From Paracoccaceae bacterium (GTDB lineage: Bacteria; Pseudomonadota; Alphaproteobacteria; Rhodobacterales; Rhodobacteraceae): a stretch of 64,000 nucleotides of DNA. Of this stretch, positions 26,165 through 35,838 are shown one piece after another. Made by a program: the position numbers and the translations under genes. Position 1 is the first letter of the stretch, and each line of letters begins with the position of its first letter. Under the pieces are notes generated by a model. The model worked only from the letters and a program-made list of their open reading frames with translations, was not told the origin of the DNA and did not search any database. The stretch is taken from contig JAKVCO010000001.1 of assembly GCA_022448245.1 (NCBI GenBank), positions 116,686 through 180,685 of the forward strand. The letters run 5' to 3'.

Positions 26165-27247
26165 ATGCAGAGTCGCCGTCCTCAAGATGTCTTTTCTCGT
26201 GCGCTGGGGCGCGGGGCGGCTAGGAACCCTTCTGGCCGCTTTCAATCGCAGGAGGCTGAGGCCGCCGACACGGGCTGGGATCTGGAAGAGGGGCCCATTC
26301 TGCGAACGGAGCTGCGCCACGAGAAGGCGCGCAAGATCATCACGCGCAATAGCTCTCCTGATTTGAGCTTTGATCGCTCTATCAATCCATACCGAGGGTG
26401 CGAGCATGGCTGCATCTATTGCTTTGCCCGACCGAGCCACGCGTTTCTCGATCTTTCGCCGGGGCTCGATTTCGAGACGAAGCTGAGCGTGAAGCCCAAT
26501 GCGCCGGAGCTTCTCGCGAAGGAGCTTTCCGCGCCCTCTTACAAGCCTCAAGTCATGGCGATCGGGACGAATACTGATCCTTATCAACCGGTGGAGCTGC
26601 GCACGGGCGTGATGCGCAATTGTCTGAAGGTACTGCGCGATTTCAAGCATCCAGTGGCGATCACAACGAAAGGCGCGCTCATAGAGCGCGATATCGACAT
26701 CCTGACGCAAATGGCGGCAGAGGGGCTTGTGGCCGTGGGCATCTCGGTCACGACGCTTGATCCCGCGCTTGCCCGAAAGATGGAGCCACGCGTGCCTGGG
26801 CCAAAGAGACGTTTGGCGAGTATCGAGCGTCTTAGCGAAGCCGGCATCCCCGTGCGTGTTTGCGCCTCGCCAATGATCCCAGGTCTCACAGATCACGAGT
26901 TGGAGGACATCCTAAAAGCCGGTGCCGACACTGGGGCGGTCGCGTCGAGTTGGATTTTGCTGAGGTTGCCTTACGAGGTGTCGGCATTGTTCCGCGACTG
27001 GCTCGAGCGCGAGGTACCTTCGCAAGCCGCCAAGGTGATGGCGCGGGTCCGCGATGCCCATGGCGGAAAAGACTACGACGCTGCGTGGCACAAGCGGATG
27101 CGGGGCGAGGGGCTCTATGCCCAGATGATCGCGCAACGCTACAAGGTGGCGATCCGGCGGTTGGGGCTTCGTGAGAAGATGGATGATCTGCGCTGCGATC
27201 TCTTCAAGGTGCCCCCGCGGGCAGGGGATCAGCTGAGCTTGTTTTAG
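26165..27247 (+). CDS. PA0069-type radical SAM protein
   Basis: A 360-residue radical SAM protein. The [4Fe-4S] cluster motif is RGCEHGCIYCFARPSH (CxxxCxxC), followed by AIGTNTDPYQPVE, VAITTKGALIERD and VAVGISVTTLD, all typical of the PA0069 family related to spore photoproduct lyase. Substrate is unknown. The start is uncertain: ATG 26165 or ATG 26147, neither with a clear ribosome site. It lies between the corrinoid and homocysteine methyltransferase genes but on the opposite strand, so it is not in their operon. Confidence 0.85.
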   Translation: MQSRRPQDVFSRALGRGAARNPSGRFQSQEAEAADTGWDLEEGPILRTELRHEKARKIITRNSSPDLSFDRSINPYRGCEHGCIYCFARPSHAFLDLSPGLDFETKLSVKPNAPELLAKELSAPSYKPQVMAIGTNTDPYQPVELRTGVMRNCLKVLRDFKHPVAITTKGALIERDIDILTQMAAEGLVAVGISVTTLDPALARKMEPRVPGPKRRLASIERLSEAGIPVRVCASPMIPGLTDHELEDILKAGADTGAVASSWILLRLPYEVSALFRDWLEREVPSQAAKVMARVRDAHGGKDYDAAWHKRMRGEGLYAQMIAQRYKVAIRRLGLREKMDDLRCDLFKVPPRAGDQLSLF

Positions 27248-27359
27248 CCCTGGCGGTGGGCCGCGGTGCGTCGAAACACTCTTTAGTGCAACGCGCTTTA
27301 TGGTTCAGCTTTAGCTACCAACGGAGATTTCCGCGCTGGAGTGGCAACATCGAGGTGCC

Positions 27360-27369
27360 GGGGGGGGGG
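27360..27369. repeat. Run of ten G in a gap between genes
   Basis: Ten consecutive G residues lie in the 182-base gap between the radical SAM gene and the minus-strand methyltransferase gene end. No gene is seen in this gap. Such tracts can slip in replication or be sequencing artefacts. Confidence 0.8.
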
Positions 27370-27429
27370 CGGTCCGCCGATAGGGTGGAGCGCTGCGCGC
27401 TTGATTCCGCCCCTAGTGCTTGTCTGTAC

Positions 27430-28443
27430 CTACGCAGCAGTCCGGCGGCGGCCACGGCGCTGCCGCTCTGGGGCAGGGCCATCGGTGCCGTCTGAGGCGC
27501 TGGAGAACCCACCCAGTGCCGCCTCGATGGCGTCCAGGGTGGGGGCGGACCCTTTGGGTGTCTCTTCAAGCGCGGCACGCATCTTGAGCAGATGGTCAGG
27601 CGTCGTGCCGCAGCAACCGCCGACGATCGTGGCGCCAGCATCGCGGGCAAGCACGGCATATTCTGCCATGAGCTCGGGCGTGCCATCGTAGTGAATGTGG
27701 CCGTCATGGTACTTCGGGATGCCCGCGTTACCCTTTGCGATGATCGGACGTTTGGCGTCGTCGGCAAAACCCAGCACCGTGCGCAGCAGATCAGAGGCGC
27801 CCACACCGCAATTCGCCCCGAACGCCAAAGGCGGGTTCGGTAGGCGCTCGACCAGGCGCGCAAGCTGCGGCGCCGTGATGCCCATCATTGTCCGGCCTGC
27901 GGTGTCAAAGCTCATCGTGCCACACCAGGGCATATCGGCGCGCGCAAAGCCCTCGGCCGCGGCCTTAAATTCTTCCGCCGCAGAGATGGTTTCAAGCCAG
28001 AGAACGTCGGCGCCGCCCTCCTTCAAGCCTTCGGCCTGTTCGTGAAACATCTCCACGGCTGTCTCATGGGTCAGGGTCCCCATGGGCGCCATGATATCTC
28101 CAGTTGGGCCGACCGAGCCTGCCACGATGACGTCGCGGCCCGAGGCATCCGCCACATCGCGCGCGATCTCTGCGGCCATGCGCGACAGCTCCCGCGCGCG
28201 CTTTTCGGCACCGTGAAGCTTCAGGCGCGAGGCGTTGCCGCCGAATGTGTTCGTCAGGAAAAGGTCAGAGCCCGCGTCCACCGCGCCCTTGTAGAGCGCT
28301 TCGATCTTGCCGGGCTCATTTTCGTTCCAGAGCTCAGGCGCGTCGCCGCTTTCCAAACCCATATTGAACAGGTTCGTGCCCGTGGCCCCGTCGGCCAGCA
28401 CCCAACCTTGAGTTTCGATGAGCTTGGTGAGTTTGGCAGACAT
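27430..28443 (-). CDS. bmt: Betaine/5-methyl donor homocysteine S-methyltransferase
   Basis: A 337-residue TIM-barrel methyltransferase. ADGATGTNLFNMGL at the N-terminus, TNTFGGNASRL, SVGPTG, and the zinc ligands in GANCGVG and IVGGCCGTTPDHL are all seen. A short Arg-rich tail follows. The family transfers a methyl group to homocysteine to make methionine. In Roseobacters this protein works with a separate corrinoid protein (25288-25992 here) in a split MetH; use of betaine directly cannot be excluded from sequence. Confidence 0.85.
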   Translation of the reverse strand: MSAKLTKLIETQGWVLADGATGTNLFNMGLESGDAPELWNENEPGKIEALYKGAVDAGSDLFLTNTFGGNASRLKLHGAEKRARELSRMAAEIARDVADASGRDVIVAGSVGPTGDIMAPMGTLTHETAVEMFHEQAEGLKEGGADVLWLETISAAEEFKAAAEGFARADMPWCGTMSFDTAGRTMMGITAPQLARLVERLPNPPLAFGANCGVGASDLLRTVLGFADDAKRPIIAKGNAGIPKYHDGHIHYDGTPELMAEYAVLARDAGATIVGGCCGTTPDHLLKMRAALEETPKGSAPTLDAIEAALGGFSSASDGTDGPAPERQRRGRRRTAA

Positions 28444-28554
28444 GAAGCGCGCTCCGAAATGAAGAAAATGGGCCGCCAGTGGCAGCGCCGCTCGTATACG
28501 CGCGCGCGGGAATCAAATCTAATTCATAATCCTCAACAAGATTATGAGCTGAAC

Positions 28555-28869
28555 TTAGGCTTCATCCATGATCTGCGCTTTGGCTTGCACCATGAGTTCG
28601 CCCATTTTCACACGGATATCCGCCTCGGAGGCCTTGTCGCCCAGATCGCCGGCGACCTTGCGGAAGACGTCTTCATCGCCTGCTTCCTCGAAATCGGATT
28701 TCACGACTTCCATGGCGTAAGCTGCGGCGTCATCGCCAGATTTGCCCAGTACCTCTGCGGCCCAAAGCCCGAGCAGCTTGTTGCGCCTTGCCTCCGCCTT
28801 GAATTGCATCTGGGCATCGTGGGCGAACTTGTTCTGGAACGCGTCTGCGCGGTCATCGAAACTGGACAT
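28555..28869 (-). CDS. DUF1476 protein, F1-ATPase zeta inhibitor subunit
   Basis: A 104-residue helical protein: MSSFDDRADAFQNKFAHDAQMQFKAEARRNKLLGLWAAEVLG matches DUF1476. In Paracoccus denitrificans this family is the zeta subunit, which blocks reverse rotation (ATP hydrolysis) of F1Fo-ATPase by inserting its N-terminal helix into F1. The ATG at 28869 gives the conserved N-terminus; a longer frame to 28899 is not needed. Divergent from purC with about 220 bases between, the usual Rhodobacterales arrangement. Confidence 0.9.
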   Translation of the reverse strand: MSSFDDRADAFQNKFAHDAQMQFKAEARRNKLLGLWAAEVLGKSGDDAAAYAMEVVKSDFEEAGDEDVFRKVAGDLGDKASEADIRVKMGELMVQAKAQIMDEA

Positions 28870-29088
28870 CGGGCGGACCTCATCACCTTGTCTTCCCAAT
28901 AAATATCAGTGCTTAGGCTCGATCCCGCAAGGGGCGTTCGACGCCGCAGGGCGCTGAAATCGCGGCAAAGGCGCCCGCCAGGCCCCTCATAGCGCTCCGG
29001 CCAGCCGAGTGCCCTTGCCGCTAACGTCCCCATGGCCTAAGAGCTGGGTGCGCGTCGCACCGACGCGCCTTTGACCCGGAGGGCCGCC

Positions 29089-29850
29089 ATGGCACGTCGC
29101 AAAAAGGTCTACGAAGGCAAGGCCAAAATCCTTTATGAAGGCCCAGAGCCAGGTACGCTCGTCCAATACTTCAAAGACGATGCCACCGCCTTCAACGCCG
29201 AAAAGAAGGACGTGATCGAAGGGAAGGGCGTGCTCAACAATCGTCTGAGCGAGTTCTTCATGAACGGTCTCAACGCCGTCGGCGTCCCTACGCACTTCCT
29301 CAAGCGCTTGAACATGCGCGAGCAGCTGATCCGTTCGTGCGAAATCATCCCGCTCGAGGTCATCGTGCGCAACGTGGCGGCGGGCACCATGTCCAAGCGC
29401 CTGGGCATCCCGGAGGGGGAGCGTCTGCCGCGCCCTATCATCGAATTCTGCCTGAAGGACGATAACCTCGGTGACCCGCTCGTCGCCGAAGAGCACATCA
29501 TCGCCTTTGGTTGGGCCAGCCAGCAAGATCTCGACGACATGATCGCCCTCGCGCTGCGCGTGAACGATTTCATGTGCGGCGTCATGTACGGCGTCGGCAT
29601 CCGCCTCGTCGACTTCAAGATCGAGATTGGCCGCGTCTGGGAAGGCGATTTCCAGCGCCTCGTCATCGCGGACGAGATTAGCCCTGACAGCTGCCGTTTG
29701 TGGGACATCGAAACGAACGAGAAGCTCGACAAAGACGTGTTCCGCCGCGATCTGGGCTCGCTGACCGATGCCTACACCGAAGTGGCCCGCAGGCTGGGCG
29801 TCATGCCCGCCAATTCCGCGCCGCTTGGCAAACCCACGCTCGTGAACTGA
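29089..29850 (+). CDS. purC: Phosphoribosylaminoimidazole-succinocarboxamide synthase
   Basis: A 253-residue SAICAR synthetase, adding aspartate to CAIR in purine synthesis. Motifs: [57 protein letters not shown] and [19 protein letters not shown] lies six bases before the ATG at 29089. First of purC-purS-purQ. Confidence 0.95.
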   Translation: MARRKKVYEGKAKILYEGPEPGTLVQYFKDDATAFNAEKKDVIEGKGVLNNRLSEFFMNGLNAVGVPTHFLKRLNMREQLIRSCEIIPLEVIVRNVAAGTMSKRLGIPEGERLPRPIIEFCLKDDNLGDPLVAEEHIIAFGWASQQDLDDMIALALRVNDFMCGVMYGVGIRLVDFKIEIGRVWEGDFQRLVIADEISPDSCRLWDIETNEKLDKDVFRRDLGSLTDAYTEVARRLGVMPANSAPLGKPTLVN

Positions 29851-29892
29851 GCGTCGGGCAAAAAAGACAATTGAAGAGACAAAGGTACGACA

Positions 29893-30126
29893 ATGCGCGC
29901 CACTGTGACCGTTTCGCTCAAGGCAGGCGTCCTTGATCCGCAGGGAGAAGCCATCAAGGGGGCCCTTGGTTCCATGGGCTTTGAAGGCGTCGATGGCGTA
30001 CGTCAGGGTAAGGTGATCGAGCTCGATCTCGCGCCGGGTACAAGGGAAGATACGGTCCGCGAGATGTGCGAAAAGCTCCTCGCGAACACAGTCATCGAGA
30101 GCTACCGCATTGAGATGGGCGCATGA
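29893..30126 (+). CDS. purS: Phosphoribosylformylglycinamidine synthase subunit PurS
   Basis: A 77-residue PurS ([32 protein letters not shown], then [17 protein letters not shown]). It bridges PurQ and PurL in the three-part FGAM synthase. Its stop overlaps the purQ start by four bases. Confidence 0.95.
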   Translation: MRATVTVSLKAGVLDPQGEAIKGALGSMGFEGVDGVRQGKVIELDLAPGTREDTVREMCEKLLANTVIESYRIEMGA

Positions 30127-30791
30127 AGGCGGCTGTCCTCGTCTTTCCGGGATCAAACTGCGACCGTGACATGGCTGTGGCGCTCAGCGCCGCGGGTGCC
30201 GATGTTTCCATGGTCTGGCACAAGGAAAGCAAGCTGCCTGATGGCGTTGATGTTGTCGCCGTTCCGGGCGGGTTCTCCTTTGGCGATTACCTGCGTTGCG
30301 GCGCCATCGCCGCGCGGTCCCCGATTTCGCGCGAGCTGAAGGCCCATGTGGAGCGCGGCGGCTACGCGCTTGGCGTCTGCAACGGTTTTCAGGTTCTGAC
30401 GGAGACAGGCATCCTGCCGGGGGCTCTCGTCCAGAACGCGTCCACCAAGTTCATCTGCAAAACCGCGACGCTGCGGGTCGAGACGTCATCGTCCGCCTTT
30501 ACCGCGCGCTACAACGCCGGTGCCGAGATTGACGTGCCCATCGCCCACCACGAGGGCAACTACCGCGTGGATGAGGGTGGGCTCGCCCGCCTTCAGGACG
30601 AAGACCGGATCGCCTTCCGCTACACCGACACGCCCAACGGCGCGCTGGACGATGTTGCGGGCATTCTCAGCGACAATCGTCGCGTCCTTGGCATGATGCC
30701 TCACCCCGAGAGGGCGGCGGATGTGGCGCTGGGGCTGACGGACGGGACGCCGCTCTTTGCATCGCTGGCCGAGGCGCTCGTCACCGCTTAA
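30123..30791 (+). CDS. purQ: Phosphoribosylformylglycinamidine synthase glutaminase subunit PurQ
   Basis: A 222-residue class I glutamine amidotransferase: [15 protein letters not shown], the oxyanion region [15 protein letters not shown], catalytic Cys in [11 protein letters not shown], and the His/Glu pair in [10 protein letters not shown]. It supplies ammonia to PurL, which is not in this window. Coupled to purS. Confidence 0.95.
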   Translation: MKAAVLVFPGSNCDRDMAVALSAAGADVSMVWHKESKLPDGVDVVAVPGGFSFGDYLRCGAIAARSPISRELKAHVERGGYALGVCNGFQVLTETGILPGALVQNASTKFICKTATLRVETSSSAFTARYNAGAEIDVPIAHHEGNYRVDEGGLARLQDEDRIAFRYTDTPNGALDDVAGILSDNRRVLGMMPHPERAADVALGLTDGTPLFASLAEALVTA

Positions 30792-30884
30792 CCGCGCATT
30801 CCAAGGCTTTAAGGGCGCAGCTTGCGCAGCATTGTGAGCGTCGTTTGCCTTGTCGTGCGAGGTCGCGCCGCGTACCCTGTGGAC

Positions 30885-32648
30885 ATGTCCGATGAGGAAC
30901 AAGAAAAGCGCCCAAGCGGCATACACACCCGCGTTGTGCTGGGGATTTTCATCCTCATGGCGGTGGGGATCGTCTATGTCACGAACCTCTGGCTGACCGA
31001 GCGCTTTACCGAGACGACGCGCCAGCGGGCGCAACTGCGCCTCGCGCTCTATACCGGCAACCTGACGAGTGAGCTTCAGCGATCCTCGATCGTGCCTCAG
31101 TTTCTCAGCCGTGACCCGGCGTTGATCGGCGCGTTGAACTCCGCTGATTTTCAGCAAACCTCGCAGCGGCTTTTGTCTTTCGCGGAAGAAACCAACCTGC
31201 GCGGGCTGTTGCTCCTCGATAGTGAAGGGCGCGTGGTGGCGGCCTCCAATCGGGAGCGTCTGGGCGAGACGCTTGGCAACTACCCGTATTTTATGGACGC
31301 GCTCGACACGCCCGAGACGATTTTCACCACCTACGCGAAGGAAGGGGAGCCGATCGAGTTCACCTACTCGCGCCGCATTTCCATCGGCGGGGACGCGATC
31401 GGGGTGATTGTTCTTGAGGTCAACCTACGCCGGTTCGAGCGGACATGGGCCGGGATCGCGGATGCGGTCATGGTCACTGACAATGACGGCAAGATCATCT
31501 TGGCCACGGAAAGCGCCTGGCGCGGCCTGACGGAGGATGCAGCCCTCGAGATCCGGGACGTGCCCTCCGCTGTGGAGCGGGCGCTGCGCGCGATCCCGGA
31601 TTGGACGGCACTTCCTGCTGATGCCTACCTGCTGGGCCGCGGTGTGCTGAGGCAAGAAATCCGTGTGCCTTTCGATGGTTGGTCGATGACCTCCTTTACC
31701 ACCTACGCCTCGGTTCGGCAGCGGGTGAACACGGTTCTAGCGCTCGAGATCATGGGATTCGCCATCCTTCTGGCCGGCGGCTTCTACGCATTGAACCGCC
31801 GCACGCTGCTCCGGCTGCGCATCTTCCAGCGCGAGTCGGCAGAGCTTCGCCAGTTGAATCAGAGGCTGCAGCGGGAAATCGCCGAGCGCCAAAAGGCTGA
31901 AAAGTCTCTCGAAGTAGCAGAACAAACGCTGGCGCAGAGCTCGAAACTCGCCGCCATGGGCGAGATGTCGGCGGCGGTGAGCCACGAGCTCAACCAGCCG
32001 CTCGCGGCGATGAAGACCTATCTCGCAGGCGCAAAACTTCTGCTCCAGCGCAAGCGCCCGGATGAGGCGCTGAGCTCCTTCCAGCGGATCGATGATCTGA
32101 TCACCCGGATGGGGGCGATCACCCGCCAGCTGAAGTCCTTTGCCCGCAAAGGGGACGATGCGTTCGAGCCTATAGAAATAAAGGCTTCCGTGTCTGCGGC
32201 GCTCGAGATGATGGAGCCGCAGCTCAGGCGCCGCGACGTGCGCATCACGAAGACCGTGCCGACCGAGGCTGTCTATTCCAACGGTGACCGCATTCGACTG
32301 GAGCAGGTGATCATCAACCTCCTACGCAATGCCATCGATGCCACCAGCGAGGTCGATCGGCCCGAAATCGGCATCCTGCTCGCCGTGGGCGAGGAGATCC
32401 TCTTAACCATCCGCGACAACGGCGCGGGTATCGAAGATCTCGATAGCCTATTTGAACCTTTCTACACGACCAAGGCCGCCGGCGACGGGGTCGGGCTCGG
32501 GCTTGCGATCTCATCTTCGATCGTTAACGGCTTGGGCGGAAGGCTCACAGCACGGAACGCAGAATCCGGCGGAGCTGTATTCATGCTCACACTTCCCTTA
32601 ATCGCCGGGGCAGAGTCTGCTGGGCAGAGCACGGAGGCGGCGGAATAG
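30885..32648 (+). CDS. DctB-like sensor histidine kinase
   Basis: A 587-residue membrane kinase. Helix 1 is at about 18-36, followed by a periplasmic double-Cache type sensor (about 40-275) with YPYFMDALDTPETIFTTYAKEGEP, helix 2 at about 283-305 and a coiled coil (about 310-350). The kinase core has MGEMSAAVSHELNQPLAAMKTYLAG (phospho-His near residue 367), NLLRNAIDA (N box), IRDNGAGI (G1) and GVGLGLAIS (G2). This is the DctB pattern for C4-dicarboxylate sensing, but no dctPQM transporter is near. The regulator gene follows by one base. ATG 30885 is preferred over an upstream in-frame start. Confidence 0.9.
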   Translation: MSDEEQEKRPSGIHTRVVLGIFILMAVGIVYVTNLWLTERFTETTRQRAQLRLALYTGNLTSELQRSSIVPQFLSRDPALIGALNSADFQQTSQRLLSFAEETNLRGLLLLDSEGRVVAASNRERLGETLGNYPYFMDALDTPETIFTTYAKEGEPIEFTYSRRISIGGDAIGVIVLEVNLRRFERTWAGIADAVMVTDNDGKIILATESAWRGLTEDAALEIRDVPSAVERALRAIPDWTALPADAYLLGRGVLRQEIRVPFDGWSMTSFTTYASVRQRVNTVLALEIMGFAILLAGGFYALNRRTLLRLRIFQRESAELRQLNQRLQREIAERQKAEKSLEVAEQTLAQSSKLAAMGEMSAAVSHELNQPLAAMKTYLAGAKLLLQRKRPDEALSSFQRIDDLITRMGAITRQLKSFARKGDDAFEPIEIKASVSAALEMMEPQLRRRDVRITKTVPTEAVYSNGDRIRLEQVIINLLRNAIDATSEVDRPEIGILLAVGEEILLTIRDNGAGIEDLDSLFEPFYTTKAAGDGVGLGLAISSSIVNGLGGRLTARNAESGGAVFMLTLPLIAGAESAGQSTEAAE

Positions 32649-32649
32649 G

Positions 32650-33984
32650 ATGGCACAAGCCATGAAGATAGCGATCGTCGACGACGAAAAAGACATGCGC
32701 CAGTCGATCAGCCAATGGCTGGCACTGAGCGGATTTGACACCGAGACCTATGCCAACGCCGAAGAGGCGTTGAAGAAGCTCGGTCCCGATTACCCGGGCG
32801 TGGTGGTCAGCGACATCCGCATGCCCGGCATGGACGGGATGCAGTTCCTGAAGCGCCTCATGGGCGTCGACAGCGCGCTGCCCGTGATCATGATCACCGG
32901 ACACGGCGATGTGCCAATGGCCGTCGAAGCCATGCGGGTAGGGGCCTACGATTTCCTCGAAAAGCCCTTCAACCCGGATCGGATGACGGAGCTCGCCAAA
33001 CGCGCGACCCAGCGCCGCCGCACCATTCTCGATAGCCGCGCGCTGCGCAAAGAGCTCTCCGACGGTGGCGCGCTGATGAAAAAGCTCATCGGCACGAGCC
33101 CCGTGATGGAGCGTCTCAAAGAAGACATCCTCGATCTGGGGCAGGCCGATGGTCACGTTCTGATCGATGGCGAGACCGGCACCGGCAAAACCCTTGTGGC
33201 GCACGCGCTGCACGCGGTTGGCTCCCGGTCGTCTAAACCGTTTGTTCTGGCCTCTTGTGCCGCTCAGGAAGAGGAGGCGCTGGCCTCGCGCCTCTTTGGC
33301 CCTGTGGGCGAGGGCGATGATCGACCGCTGATCGAAGCGGCCCGTGGGGGTACGCTGGTCCTTGAGGACATCGAGGCGCTGAGCCCTGCGCTCCAATCGC
33401 GCCTGCTCAGCACGCTGGATGCGCAAGGCACACCGGCCGAGACGCGGATCGTGGCGATCTGTAACCTGCAGGAGCAGGGCAAAAGCTGCGAAGACGCGCT
33501 GCGCCCCGACCTCTTCTACCGTCTGGCGGCGCTGCGCATCACCGTGCCACCGCTGCGCCAGCGGGGCGAAGATATCTTGATGCTCTTCACGCGCCTCTCG
33601 GATGATTTCGCAGAGGAATATGGCTGCGATGCCCCCGACGTGACCGCGCAGGAGGCTGCTCAGCTCCTCCAGGCGCCGTGGCCGGGCAACGTGCGCCAGC
33701 TCATCAACGTGGCTGAACGCGCCGTGCTTCAAAACCGTCGTGGCTCTGGCACGATTGCCTCACTTCTGATGGCAGACACCGAAGAAGAGCGCCCCGTGAT
33801 GACGACCGAGGGCAAGCCCCTCAAGGAGTACGTCGAAGCCTTTGAACGCATGCTCATCGACAACACGATGCGCCGCCATAAGGGCTCCATTGCCTCGGTG
33901 ATGGAGGAGCTGTGCCTCCCACGCCGGACGCTGAACGAAAAAATGGCCAAATACGGCCTCCAGCGATCGGACTACCTTGGCTGA
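32650..33984 (+). CDS. DctD-like response regulator without the sigma-54 GAFTGA loop
   Basis: A 444-residue regulator. Receiver domain 1-120: acidic pair IVDDEKD, phospho-Asp55 in VVVSDIRMPGMDG and Lys105 in DFLEKPF. AAA+ domain with Walker A GETGTGKT at 174-181. The segment where NtrC-family proteins carry GAFTGA reads RLFGPVGEGDDRPLIEAARGG, and Walker B reads LVLEDIE instead of LxLDEI. A C-terminal Fis-type HTH (SIASVMEELCLPRRTLNEKMAKYGL) closes it. It likely binds DNA but probably does not remodel sigma-54. Operon with the kinase gene upstream and a HAD gene downstream. Confidence 0.9.
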   Translation: MAQAMKIAIVDDEKDMRQSISQWLALSGFDTETYANAEEALKKLGPDYPGVVVSDIRMPGMDGMQFLKRLMGVDSALPVIMITGHGDVPMAVEAMRVGAYDFLEKPFNPDRMTELAKRATQRRRTILDSRALRKELSDGGALMKKLIGTSPVMERLKEDILDLGQADGHVLIDGETGTGKTLVAHALHAVGSRSSKPFVLASCAAQEEEALASRLFGPVGEGDDRPLIEAARGGTLVLEDIEALSPALQSRLLSTLDAQGTPAETRIVAICNLQEQGKSCEDALRPDLFYRLAALRITVPPLRQRGEDILMLFTRLSDDFAEEYGCDAPDVTAQEAAQLLQAPWPGNVRQLINVAERAVLQNRRGSGTIASLLMADTEEERPVMTTEGKPLKEYVEAFERMLIDNTMRRHKGSIASVMEELCLPRRTLNEKMAKYGLQRSDYLG

Positions 33985-34639
33985 CATCCATGGCGCGCTG
34001 TTCGATATGGACGGCCTGCTCCTCGACACTGAACGCGTAGGGCAAGATGCCTTCGTTGATGTCATGACCCCCCGTGGCGTGGCTGAGGCGGAGGCGCGCG
34101 CCGCGTTCTTGAACTTTGTCGGCGGCAACCATGCCTCGTCTGCTGCGCGGCTGCGGGACCTTCTACCGAACCACGACGCGTTAGAGGCGCAAGCCGCCTG
34201 GATCAGTGCCTTTGAGGTGCGGATCGCTGAGGGTGTTCCGTTAAAACGCGGGGTGTTTGAGACGGTCTCCTCGCTGCATGCGGCAGGGATGCCGATGGTG
34301 GTCGTGACTTCGTCCCACCGCGTCCATGCGGAGCACAACCTCGGCGCGACCGGGCTCTTGGATTTCTTTAGCGCCATCGTCCCCGGTGATGAGGTGACCC
34401 ATTCAAAACCTGATCCGGAGCCTTATGTGACCGGGGCAGGGCTGCTTGGCCTCTCGCCGTCCGACTGCGCGGCGTTTGAGGACAGCGACGCTGGCGTCAC
34501 GGCGGCCATGGCAGCTGGATGTCGGGCCGTTCAGGTGCCTGACCTGCGACCGCCGGGCAAACCCTTCCCCGCGCTGGGGCAGGGCCACGCGACAACGCTG
34601 CGCGAAGCAGTCATGTCTCTTGGGCTTTTGGCCGTCTGA
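33977..34639 (+). CDS. HAD-superfamily hydrolase, beta-phosphoglucomutase/phosphatase type
   Basis: A 220-residue HAD protein: HGALFDMDGLLLDTE (motif I with the nucleophile Asp), VVVTSSHRVHAEHN (motif II), HSKPDPEPYVTGAGLLGL (Lys, motif III) and AFEDSDAGVTAAMAAGCRAV (motif IV). The cap is helical and of C1 type. TTG at 33977 overlaps the regulator gene and gives the full first strand. Substrate is not predictable. It converges on the GSCFA gene with two bases between stops. Confidence 0.9.
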   Translation: MADIHGALFDMDGLLLDTERVGQDAFVDVMTPRGVAEAEARAAFLNFVGGNHASSAARLRDLLPNHDALEAQAAWISAFEVRIAEGVPLKRGVFETVSSLHAAGMPMVVVTSSHRVHAEHNLGATGLLDFFSAIVPGDEVTHSKPDPEPYVTGAGLLGLSPSDCAAFEDSDAGVTAAMAAGCRAVQVPDLRPPGKPFPALGQGHATTLREAVMSLGLLAV

Positions 34640-34641
34640 GC

Positions 34642-35838
34642 CTACTCAGCCGCGGATTTCGTGGCCTCGTCCTCGCGCTGCCATTCCTCAAGGATCTCTT
34701 CGAGAAGCTTTTTGCGCGCCGCGCCCAGCTTCACGTCAGCATCGTCTTCAAGAATGCGGGCCGTGCGCTCAAGGGCGCGGGTGTTGCGGTTCTGGACGGC
34801 GGGCATCAGCTTTAGCGGCAGTTTCTGCGTCGCGGCCTGCGCTTTGACCCATTGCTCGGCCAGATTGGCGCGGTCGCCTTCGTTCACGCACCAGACCTCC
34901 TCGAACTGCATCATGACGAAATCGAGCACGGTGCGGTTCAGGTGCCTGCGGTCATTGTCGAAGGGGGCATCAAAGACATCCATGATGATCTCGTAGGACG
35001 GCCAGTACCAGGCGTGCCCCGCATCGCGGTTGGCGCGCATGAACTCGTCTACGGCCACGCGTAGCACAGCCTTCGACACCGAGTTTGCCGAGATGCACGA
35101 GACATCGCGGAACGAGGCCGCGAGCGGCACGGGCGACAGGGTGAAGATCACCTTCGCTTCGGGGCGGCGCTTGCGGATCAGGGCGTAGATCGCCTCGATA
35201 TTGTCGCGGTTTTCCTCGACGGTGGAGACACGGAACTTGTGGCGCTCCGGGTCGTAAACATCGCGCGGGATCGTGCGCCAGAAGACACCGCCTGTGACCT
35301 CATCGTACCAGACCTCGCTTAGGCCCAGCGTCAGGATGAAGACGTCCGTGGTGTCAAAAAGCTCTTTGGTGGCACGCTGGACTTCGGGGTCATAGCCAAA
35401 GTCTTCGGCCTTGTAGCCGTGCCAGAGCGGTTCGTCGTAGACCTTGTTTTCCCAGGCCCATTCGAACTGCTGGCGGATGACAAAGGTATTCACCATGCCT
35501 TCGCCGATGCGCACGACATAGGTGTCTTGGGCGGCCTCATCTTCGCGGCTCACGCGGTAGTTCCTGCCGCCAAGCCAGCTCGAGATATGATCTGCAAAGC
35601 AGGAGCCAAAGGCCGTGACGCGCGTATTGCGATCGATCATCGGCTCTTCCGGCACCCAGCCATCAAGCACCCAGCGCCGCACGGCGTCGGCAGGCGTCAG
35701 GCGGGCGAGGTCTGGTGCAAACTTTCGATGTTCGCCGCGAAACCATTTGCGATGCTGTCCGTCGGCGGGCTTCACCTCGAAATGGGTCAGACCTTGCGTG
35801 TGGCGACGGTTGCGGGTTTTGCCCATTTCAAAGCTCAT
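34642..35838 (-). CDS. GSCFA-domain protein
   Basis: A 398-residue protein with VTAFGSCFADHISSWLGGRNYRV, the GSCFA signature, followed by a large domain with TTDVFILTLGLSEVWYDE, VIFTLSPVPLAASF and YWPSYEIIMDVF. The family is related to SGNH/GDSL hydrolases and found near polysaccharide or capsule genes; the substrate is unknown. A charged helical tail ends it. AAAGGAGG lies just before the ATG at 35838. Single gene, convergent with the HAD gene. Confidence 0.9.
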   Translation of the reverse strand: MSFEMGKTRNRRHTQGLTHFEVKPADGQHRKWFRGEHRKFAPDLARLTPADAVRRWVLDGWVPEEPMIDRNTRVTAFGSCFADHISSWLGGRNYRVSREDEAAQDTYVVRIGEGMVNTFVIRQQFEWAWENKVYDEPLWHGYKAEDFGYDPEVQRATKELFDTTDVFILTLGLSEVWYDEVTGGVFWRTIPRDVYDPERHKFRVSTVEENRDNIEAIYALIRKRRPEAKVIFTLSPVPLAASFRDVSCISANSVSKAVLRVAVDEFMRANRDAGHAWYWPSYEIIMDVFDAPFDNDRRHLNRTVLDFVMMQFEEVWCVNEGDRANLAEQWVKAQAATQKLPLKLMPAVQNRNTRALERTARILEDDADVKLGAARKKLLEEILEEWQREDEATKSAAE

